Assembly (NCBI GenBank): GCA_964460485.1
Contig: CAYWRY010000052.1
Coordinates: forward strand, 1 to 25,192
Direction: 5' to 3'
From: VGRF01 sp964460485
GTDB taxonomy: Bacteria > Myxococcota_A > UBA9160 > UBA6930
Length of the DNA stretch: 25,192 bases
Below the pieces are notes generated by a model, which saw only the letters and a list, made by a program, of their open reading frames with translations, had not been told where the DNA came from and did no database searches. Of this stretch, positions 11,981 to 17,978 are shown in pieces. Numbering within the stretch: the stretch's first letter is position 1; every line of letters starts with the position of its first letter. A program made the position numbers and the translations under genes.

Positions 11981-12004
11981 AGGCCGGAGGGGGCTTCGTG
12001 TTTT
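11956..12004 (+). terminator. Rho-independent terminator of the leu attenuator
   Basis: The arms 11956-11972 (AACACGAAGCCCTCTCC) and 11986-12002 form a 17-bp stem with one G-U pair and a 13-base loop, followed by a T run at 12001-12004. It begins 12 bases after the leader stop codon and ends 68 bases before the leuA start. It therefore stands inside the leader transcript and is not at the end of a gene. It is the only clear U-tailed hairpin in the window. Confidence 0.85.
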
Positions 12005-12072
12005 CGGGCTTTGCGAGACGCGTGACTCCTCCCGGCGGCGCTGCGGGCGTGGGCCACCACCAGGAGTACGCC

Positions 12073-13296
12073 ATGCGACCCGATTCCGAAGGTTCGAACG
12101 CTCCGGCGAGAGACGCCGGCCCGAGCCCAGCCAGCGCGCCCCTCCGGCGCGTCACGATCTTCGACACGACGCTGCGCGACGGCGAGCAGTCCGCCGGGGT
12201 CTGCTTCAGCGCCCACGACAAGGCGGAGATCGCCGCGCGCCTCGACGCCCTCGGCGTCGACGTGATCGAGGCGGGCTTCCCGGTGAACTCGCCGGAGGAG
12301 GCGGCCGCCGTGCGGGCGGTCGCCCTCGAGGTGCAGAACGCCCGCGTGTGCGCGCTCGCGCGCGCGGTGCCGAAGGACGTGGCCGCCGCCGGCGAGGCGC
12401 TGCGCGGCGCGCGCGCGCCGCGCATCCACGTGTTCGTGAACGCGAGCGACATGCAGCTCGCGCACCAGCTCGGCAAGTCGCGCGCGCAGGTGGTCGCCAT
12501 GGCGGCGGCGATGGTGCGCAGCGCGCGCGAGCTCACCGACGACGTGGAGTTCTCGCCCATGGACGCCACGCGCGCGGACCCGGAGTTCCTCGCCGAGCTG
12601 GCGCGCGCCGTGCTCGCGGCCGGCGCGAGCACGCTGAACCTGCCCGACACCGTCGGCTGCGCGACGCCCGATCAGGTGGACGCGATGATCCGCGGCGTGC
12701 GCGCGCGCGTGCCCGAGCTCGAGCACGCCACGATCTCCTTCCACGGCCAGGACGATCTCGGCCTCGCCACCGCCAACTCGCTGGCGGCGATCGCCGCGGG
12801 CGCGGGGCAGGTGGAGTGCACCGTCAACGGGATCGGCGAGCGCGCCGGCAACACGCCGCTCGAGGAAGTCGCCGCCGCGCTGCATGTGCACGGCGCGCGG
12901 CTCGGCGCCGTGACCGGCCTGCGGCTCGCGACGCTGCACGCGCTCTCCTGCGAGGTGGCCGCGCGCTCGGGCTTCGGGGTGCCGCCCAACAAGGCCGTGG
13001 TCGGCGGCAATGCGTTTCGCCACGCCTCGGGCATCCATCAGGACGGCGTGCTCAAGCACCGCGAGACCTACGAGGTGCTCGACCCGGTGCTGATCGGCCA
13101 CCCGGTCGGCAGCGAGATCGTGCTGGGCAAGCTCTCGGGCCGCGCGGGCTTTGCGAGCCGCATCAATGCGCTCGGTTTCGCGCTCGCCGAAGCCGAGCTG
13201 GAGCGCGCGTTCCGCGCCTTCCAGCGCGTGGCGGCCGAGCGGCGCGAGGTGAGCGACGCCCAGCTGCGCGAGCTGGTCGCGCGACTCGCGGCGTGA
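12073..13296 (+). CDS. leuA: 2-isopropylmalate synthase-type enzyme lacking the regulatory domain
   Basis: LeuA condenses acetyl-CoA with 2-ketoisovalerate, the committed step of leucine synthesis. The DRE-TIM barrel signature FDTTLRDGEQ (Arg35, Asp36), TVNGIGERAGNTPLEE and HASGIHQDGVLKHRETYE (from His317) are typical of the IPMS family. The metal motif usually written HxHND reads HGQDD (His224, Gln226); I recall a Gln at this place in plant-type IPMS. The protein is 407 residues and ends soon after the subdomain following the barrel. The C-terminal LeuA dimer/leucine-binding domain of roughly 110-120 residues is absent. The ATG at 12073 is chosen for AGGAG at 12062-12066; an in-frame GTG at 11998 lies inside the terminator. 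Homocitrate or citramalate synthase are alternatives, but the Leu-rich leader favours LeuA. Confidence 0.85.
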   Translation: MRPDSEGSNAPARDAGPSPASAPLRRVTIFDTTLRDGEQSAGVCFSAHDKAEIAARLDALGVDVIEAGFPVNSPEEAAAVRAVALEVQNARVCALARAVPKDVAAAGEALRGARAPRIHVFVNASDMQLAHQLGKSRAQVVAMAAAMVRSARELTDDVEFSPMDATRADPEFLAELARAVLAAGASTLNLPDTVGCATPDQVDAMIRGVRARVPELEHATISFHGQDDLGLATANSLAAIAAGAGQVECTVNGIGERAGNTPLEEVAAALHVHGARLGAVTGLRLATLHALSCEVAARSGFGVPPNKAVVGGNAFRHASGIHQDGVLKHRETYEVLDPVLIGHPVGSEIVLGKLSGRAGFASRINALGFALAEAELERAFRAFQRVAAERREVSDAQLRELVARLAA

Positions 13297-13304
13297 GAGG
13301 ATGG

Positions 13305-13334
13305 GGCGGCGGCGCGGGCGCCCGCGCCGCCGCC
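13305..13334. repeat. 30-bp perfect GC palindrome between leuA and phyH
   Basis: The sequence is perfectly self-complementary over 30 bases (15-base half-sites, axis between 13319 and 13320) and made only of G and C. As RNA it would give about 13 bp with a GCGC loop. It sits 8 bases after the leuA stop and 17 bases before the next ATG. No T run follows, so it is not a standard terminator. It could be a Rho-assisted terminator, an mRNA 3'-end stabiliser or a repeat element. Confidence 0.6.
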
Positions 13335-13351
13335 GAGCCGCGAGGCGCCCG

Positions 13352-14206
13352 ATGAGTGCGAGCCTGAAGCGATTCCCCGTCGCCGCGTCCGTCGACGCCA
13401 TCGAGAAAACGCTGCAGGACGACGGCGGCGTGATCGTCGACGGCTTCCTCGCGCCCGCCGTCGTGGCGCGCATCCGCGAAGAGGTCGCAGCGGCGCGCGC
13501 GGCGGCCAACCCGGGCCTGAAGCACCTCAACCCCGCCATCCAGTTCTTCTTCGGCGACAAGACGCGGCACGTGAACGGCATGGCGGCGCAATCGCGGACG
13601 TTCGCGACGGAGGTGCTGACCCATCCCGCGTTCCTCGGGCTGTGCGATCGCGTTCTGCTGCCGGCGTGCGCGCGCTACCAGCTGAACCTCGGGCACCTGA
13701 TCGACCGCGGGCCCGGCGCCGAGGCGCAGATGCTGCATCGGGACGAGGACGTGTGGGTGCACGTGCCGCGGCCGCACCCCGAGCTCCAGCTCGCATCGAT
13801 GATCGCGCTGGAGGACTTCCGGGTGGAGAACGGCGCGACGCGCCTCGTACCCGGCAGTCATCGCTGGCCGCGCAGCCGCAAGCCGGAGCCCCACGAGATC
13901 GCCGACGCCGTGATGCCCGCCGGCAGCGCGGTCATCTACCTCGGCTCGACGATCCACGGCGCCGGCGCGAACTCCACCGCCGCAGAATGGCGCCCCGGCC
14001 TGCACGTCTCCTACACGCTCGGCTGGCTGCGCACCGAGGAGAACAACTACCTGGCGGTGCCGCCGGAGATCGCCCGCACGCTGCCGCGTGCGGCCCAGGA
14101 GGTTCTCGGCTACGCGGTGCACGACGCGATCGCGAGCGCGGGCGGCTACCTCGGCATGCTCGGCCTGAGAGACCCCGTGGAGTTGATGAGCGAGGGGAAG
14201 CTGTAG
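13352..14206 (+). CDS. Phytanoyl-CoA dioxygenase (PhyH) family protein
   Basis: This is a predicted Fe(II)/2-oxoglutarate-dependent dioxygenase of 284 residues, cytosolic, substrate unknown. The iron-binding facial triad is visible as H129-R-D131 (in QMLHRDEDVW) and distal His202 (STIHGAGAN). The Arg in EWRPGLHVSYTLGW probably binds 2-oxoglutarate. The segment ENGATRLVPGSHRWP is the usual double-stranded beta-helix stretch of the family. The ATG at 13352 is preferred over an in-frame ATG at 13301, which would add 17 Arg-rich residues encoded by the 30-bp palindrome. There is no strong Shine-Dalgarno. The CBS gene follows 21 bases later. Bacterial members act on diverse small molecules, so no pathway is assigned. 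Confidence 0.9.
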   Translation: MSASLKRFPVAASVDAIEKTLQDDGGVIVDGFLAPAVVARIREEVAAARAAANPGLKHLNPAIQFFFGDKTRHVNGMAAQSRTFATEVLTHPAFLGLCDRVLLPACARYQLNLGHLIDRGPGAEAQMLHRDEDVWVHVPRPHPELQLASMIALEDFRVENGATRLVPGSHRWPRSRKPEPHEIADAVMPAGSAVIYLGSTIHGAGANSTAAEWRPGLHVSYTLGWLRTEENNYLAVPPEIARTLPRAAQEVLGYAVHDAIASAGGYLGMLGLRDPVELMSEGKL

Positions 14207-14227
14207 GCGCCCGGCAAGGAGGCTCTC

Positions 14228-14767
14228 ATGGTCAAGCTGGAGCTGGTCTCTCTGAAAGGGCCGCTGGCGCCGCCGCAGACTGGAGGCTGGCAGGTCGCCC
14301 TCGGCGACTCCGCGCGCAGCGTGATGACCGACTTCAACGAGCACAGCATCGTGAGCGTGCGCGCCAACGACCAGATCGACGCCGCGCTCGAGCACATGCG
14401 CCACGCGGGCGTGCGCTCCGCGTTCGTGCTCGACGATCCGCGCGAGCGCGTGCTCGGCCTGATCACGGCCTACGACATCATGGGCGAGAAGCCGCTGCGC
14501 ATCGCGCAGCAGATGCTCGCATTGCGCGAGGATCTGCTCGTGCGCCACCTGATGGAGGCGACGGTCGCGTGGGAGGTGTTGCGGCTCTCCGACGTGGAGC
14601 GGGCGACGGTCTCCGCGGTGCTCGATGCCTTGAAGCGCTGCGGGCGAACGCATCTGCCGGTGGTGGCGGAGGACGCCGCCGGACGCGTGCAGCTGCGCGG
14701 GGTGTTCTCGTCGGCGAAGTTGTTACGGCTGACCGCGGCGAGCCGCGGCGCCGGCGGAGCCCGCTAG
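14228..14767 (+). CDS. CBS-domain-pair protein
   Basis: This 179-residue protein is built almost wholly of two CBS motifs (a Bateman module), a family that usually binds adenine nucleotides and senses energy or redox state. The first motif covers about residues 28-85 (SVMTDFNEHSIVSVRANDQI, then RSAFVLDDPRERVLGLITAYDIMG). The second covers about 105-170 (RHLMEATVAWEVL, THLPVVAEDAAGRVQLRGVFS). There is no catalytic or membrane domain, so it is probably a stand-alone regulator whose partner is unknown. The start is supported by an excellent AAGGAGG at 14215-14221, six bases upstream. It is 21 bases after phyH, likely co-transcribed. Its last 45 bases overlap the end of the opposite-strand protease gene. 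Confidence 0.85.
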   Translation: MVKLELVSLKGPLAPPQTGGWQVALGDSARSVMTDFNEHSIVSVRANDQIDAALEHMRHAGVRSAFVLDDPRERVLGLITAYDIMGEKPLRIAQQMLALREDLLVRHLMEATVAWEVLRLSDVERATVSAVLDALKRCGRTHLPVVAEDAAGRVQLRGVFSSAKLLRLTAASRGAGGAR

Positions 14768-15985
14768 CGAAGGCGCGGGCTGGCTCGCGACGCGGCCCGC
14801 GCTCTCGCCCAGGTGCTCTGCCTTCCAGCGCATCGCCATCAGGATGCGGCTGCGAGCAGACGGGTGGTCGAACAGCAGCGCCTCTTCGAGCGGGCCCGGT
14901 GTCAGCTTCCGATAGCTGCCGAGCTTCAGCGCGATGCTCGCGAAGCCGTCTGGCTCGCGCGCGGCGTTGAGACCGAACAGGTCCGCCTGCGCCTCGCCGG
15001 CGCGAAAGATCGTGCGGTAGACGGGTGTCGCCGCGAACAGGAACACGGCGAGCGCGGCGTACAGGATCGGGAGCCCCGCCGGATCCGCGAGCCCGCGCAC
15101 CCTGAAGCGCGCGCCGAAGCGGCGCTGGGCCCAGGCGAAGGCCCGGTCGGCGAACAAGAAGCCGGCGGCGAGCAAGAGGCCGATCTGGATGAGCAGCGAG
15201 AGCGTGTGGCCCATCGCGTAGTGGCCCATCTCGTGGCCCATCACCGCCCGAATCTCGGCGGGCGTGCACTCGCGCAGCAGGTTGTCGTTCAGCGCGATGC
15301 GCGCGGTTCCGAGCAGTCCGGAGACGTTCGCGGAGATGCGCGTCGTCTGGCGCGATGCGTCGACGACGAGCACGTCGTCGCTGGGAATGCCGTTCGCGCG
15401 CGCGAGCGAGAGGATCTCCTCGCGCAGCGGGCCGGCCTCTAGCGGCGTGTAGCGATTGAAGAGCGGCTCGATGACCACCGGCCCGATGAAGAGACCGAAG
15501 GCCAGGAAGCCGATCGAGAGCGCGCTCGTCCACGCCCACCAGGCGCGCCCGCTGCGCCGGATCAGCGCGTAGGCGGCCGCGAGCAGGAGCGTGAGCTGCA
15601 CGACGCCCACGCCGAGCTCGATCGCCCAGTCTCTCAGCCAGGCCCAGAACGTTTGCGTCGAGAGCCCGTACTGGTGCTCGCGCACGAACTCCGCATAGAT
15701 CGCCCACGGCAGCTCGAGCAACGAGATCGCGACGACGAACAGCGGAGCGAACAAGAGCACGACGAGCCACCGCCGCGACGACACGCGCTCTGCGAGCTCG
15801 CGAATCCGCACCGCAACCCCGAACCGCAACATCACCGCCGCCGCCGCGACCGAAACGAGCGCACCCCACAACGACAACCAGTACCCACCTTCGAAGTAGG
15901 CATCCGACCGCGCCATCGCTTCCGCCGGCACACTCGCGAGCAACGCCTCGGTCGCCGCCACGGGATCGAACGCTGCGGCCGGCAT
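14723..15985 (-). CDS. M48-family membrane metalloprotease (Ste24/CAAX prenyl protease type)
   Basis: This is a zinc metalloprotease embedded in the inner membrane. In eukaryotes the Ste24 family trims prenylated CAAX proteins; bacterial members are thought to act in membrane-protein quality control. It has 420 residues, with an N-terminal segment and several hydrophobic helices (WLSLWGALVSVAAAAVML, WLVVLLFAPLFVVAISLLEL, a stretch near residue 160). The zinc site is HEMGH (251-255) followed by a helix pair and the third ligand Glu in RAGEAQAD. The substrate-strand region ISANVSGLLGTARIALNDNL matches the family. The Ala/Arg/Ser-rich C-terminus overlaps the CBS gene. The start is supported by a strong purine-rich Shine-Dalgarno (complement of CCTCCTCC at about 15991-15998). 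Confidence 0.9.
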   Translation of the reverse strand: MPAAAFDPVAATEALLASVPAEAMARSDAYFEGGYWLSLWGALVSVAAAAVMLRFGVAVRIRELAERVSSRRWLVVLLFAPLFVVAISLLELPWAIYAEFVREHQYGLSTQTFWAWLRDWAIELGVGVVQLTLLLAAAYALIRRSGRAWWAWTSALSIGFLAFGLFIGPVVIEPLFNRYTPLEAGPLREEILSLARANGIPSDDVLVVDASRQTTRISANVSGLLGTARIALNDNLLRECTPAEIRAVMGHEMGHYAMGHTLSLLIQIGLLLAAGFLFADRAFAWAQRRFGARFRVRGLADPAGLPILYAALAVFLFAATPVYRTIFRAGEAQADLFGLNAAREPDGFASIALKLGSYRKLTPGPLEEALLFDHPSARSRILMAMRWKAEHLGESAGRVASQPAPSLAGSAGAAARRGQP

Positions 15986-16023
15986 CAGCCCCTCCTCCGC
16001 GCCCGCGACGGTAACTCCGCAAG

Positions 16024-16058
16024 CGAAGCTCGAGCGCCTCGACGGCGCTCGAGCTTCG
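16024..16058. repeat. Perfect 15-bp stem-loop between the ThDP enzyme gene and the protease gene
   Basis: The arms CGAAGCTCGAGCGCC (16024-16038) and 16044-16058 are exact inverted complements around a 5-base loop (TCGAC). On the minus strand the hairpin lies 76 bases after the ThDP enzyme stop and about 40 bases before the protease start. No T run follows on either strand, so it is only a possible terminator or mRNA processing/stability site. Confidence 0.6.
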
Positions 16059-16133
16059 ACTCTCCTCCTCCCCGACGGACTCGCGGCACGCCCGCCCCTG
16101 CGGCGCCTCGATGCAACGCTCTTCTCTTCTCCC

Positions 16134-17690
16134 CTACGCCAGCACGGCCTCGATCAGCTTGGGGCCCGGCTCGGCGAGTGCGCGCCTCAGCGCCTCCACG
16201 AGCTCCACATCGGTGGTCGCGCGCGACGCCGGCACGCCGAAGCCCTTCGCGAGCGCCGTCCACTCGATCGTCGGGCGGCCGAGGTCCGTGAGATCGCGCG
16301 CCTTGGGTCCCGGCTCCGCGATGCCGGCCCGCGCGAGCTCCGCCTGGAGGATGCGGTACTTGCGGTTGGCGCAGACGATCGCGGTGACGTCGGCGCTCTC
16401 GCGCGCCATCGACCACAGCGCCTGGACGGTGTAGAGGCCGCTGCCGTCGGCCTCGAAGGCGATCACCTTGCGATCCGGGCAGGCGATCGCGGCGCCCAGC
16501 GCGTTCGGCAGTCCCTGTCCGATTGCGCCTCCGGTGAGGCCGAGCATCGTGAAGGGCGCGGCGCTGGCCGCGAAGCCGGCGTTCCACGGCAGGCCGCTGG
16601 TGGCGGCCTCGTTGACGACGATCGCGTTTTCGGGCTGGAGGGCTGCGAGCGCGCGGCCGAGGCTCGCGAGGTCGAGCTTTGCGCCAGTGGGCGCGAACCC
16701 GTCGGCGGCGCGCGGCGGCGCGGGCGGCGCGGGCTTCGCCGCGCCCAGCTCGTCGGCGAGCGCCTCGAGCGTTGCCGTCGCGTCGATTCCGGCGTCGGGA
16801 TCGGCGAGCGCGCAGAGCGCTGCGCCCGGCGGTGCGAGCCGCGACGCCTCGTTCGGGTAGCCGAAGAAGCCCACCGGTTCGCGCGCGCCCGCGAGCACGA
16901 TCGCGCGCGCGCTCGCGAGCGCTGCGCGGCCCTGCTCCGGGAAGTACGGGAGTCCGGCGAAGCTCGGCAGGTGCCGGCCGCGTTCCATGCGCGCGGGGAA
17001 CGTCTCCACGAGCACGGTCGCGCCGCACGCCGCGGCGATGCGCGCTGCGGCGTGCTGGCCGCGCGCGCCGAGCGCGTCCTGCCCGAGCAGCAGCAAGCCG
17101 CCGCCAGCGCGCAACAGCCGCGCCGCCTCGCGCACGAGCTCCGGCGGTGCGGCCGGCGCAGCCGTGCGGGCGGTGGGCGTGATCGCCGCGGGCGCCGGAT
17201 TCCACTGCGCGTCCGCCGGCAGGATCAGCGAGGCGATGCGCGCGGGATGCCCGAGCGCCGCCGCGACCGACGCCGCGCTGGCCTCGGCCATCTCTCCCGC
17301 GCCCTTCACCGCGCGCGTCCAGCCGGACCACTCGGTGAGCAGCGAGATCTGCGAAGTGAGCGGAGCGTCGAAGGCGAGGTGGTCGGTGGTCTGGTCGCCG
17401 ATCCAGTTGATCACGGGCACACGCGCGCGCCGCGCATTGTGGAGGTTGGCGAGCCCGTTGGCGAAGCCGGGGCCCAGGTGGAGCAGGGTCGCCGCGGGCC
17501 GGCCCGTCATCCGCGCGTAGGCGTCTGCCGCGCCCGTGCACACGCCCTCGAACAGGCCGAGCACCGCGCGCACGCCGGGCGCCCGGTCGAGCGCCGCCAC
17601 CAGCGGCATCTCGGTGGTGCCGGGATTCGCGAAGCACACCTCGACGCCGCCGCGTCGCGCCGTCTCGATCAGGGCCTCGGCACCGTTCAT
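16134..17690 (-). CDS. ThDP-dependent enzyme, IlvX-like (acetolactate-synthase-family large-subunit homologue)
   Basis: The protein is 518 residues with the three-domain layout of ThDP decarboxylase/AHAS enzymes. The N-terminal PYR domain has FANPGTTEMPLVAALD and the cofactor-activating Glu48 in LFEGVCTGAADAYARM. The C-terminal PP domain has EADGSGLYTVQALW (Asp415) and CANRKY (Asn442) as the metal-binding motif. It resembles, from memory, mycobacterial IlvX and proteins often labelled 'acetolactate synthase large subunit'. No small regulatory subunit is next to it, and it is shorter than true IlvB (about 570), so acetolactate synthesis is doubtful. A 2-oxoacid decarboxylase or lyase role is equally possible. 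The ATG is supported by TGGAGG six bases upstream. It is divergent from hppA. Confidence 0.8.
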   Translation of the reverse strand: MNGAEALIETARRGGVEVCFANPGTTEMPLVAALDRAPGVRAVLGLFEGVCTGAADAYARMTGRPAATLLHLGPGFANGLANLHNARRARVPVINWIGDQTTDHLAFDAPLTSQISLLTEWSGWTRAVKGAGEMAEASAASVAAALGHPARIASLILPADAQWNPAPAAITPTARTAAPAAPPELVREAARLLRAGGGLLLLGQDALGARGQHAAARIAAACGATVLVETFPARMERGRHLPSFAGLPYFPEQGRAALASARAIVLAGAREPVGFFGYPNEASRLAPPGAALCALADPDAGIDATATLEALADELGAAKPAPPAPPRAADGFAPTGAKLDLASLGRALAALQPENAIVVNEAATSGLPWNAGFAASAAPFTMLGLTGGAIGQGLPNALGAAIACPDRKVIAFEADGSGLYTVQALWSMARESADVTAIVCANRKYRILQAELARAGIAEPGPKARDLTDLGRPTIEWTALAKGFGVPASRATTDVELVEALRRALAEPGPKLIEAVLA

Positions 17691-17978
17691 CGCCGCCTCC
17701 AGGCGCCCGGCGCCGCGGGCCGGAACCCGGCTCGCGGGCGAGGCGCAAACGTGAGGACCGAAGCATCGCGCATCCAGCCCGCTTCGGAACGCGGTTTCGG
17801 GCCGGCGGCGGCCCGAAAACCCCTGGAAGCGCGCGGGTCATGCCCCTATCGTGCGCGCGCCGCGACCGGCCCGGCGCACTCGCTCCGAACGCTCGCTGGC
17901 GGGGCCCGACGCGCCGTTTCCCCGGTGCGCTCCGGCCTCACACACGCCCCGTTCCTCGAAGACTGCTCAGGAGAAGCC
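17691..17978. promoter_or_regulatory. Divergent intergenic region with a hairpin
   Basis: This 288-base gap separates the divergent ThDP-enzyme gene and hppA, and must contain both promoters, although no convincing -35/-10 pair is visible. It holds one clear stem-loop: TTTCGGGCC at 17795-17803 pairs with 17810-17818 around a 6-base loop, extendable with flanking GG/CC. There is no coding potential I trust in it. The hppA Shine-Dalgarno AGGAG is at 17969-17973. Confidence 0.5.

Noticed and set aside
11998..12072. Earlier leuA start at the GTG at 11998
   Set aside because: It falls inside the terminator stem, has no Shine-Dalgarno and adds a non-conserved leader. The ATG at 12073 has AGGAG.
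13301..13351. Earlier phyH start at 13301
   Set aside because: The extra 17 residues are Arg-rich and encoded by the 30-bp palindrome; family similarity begins after 13352.
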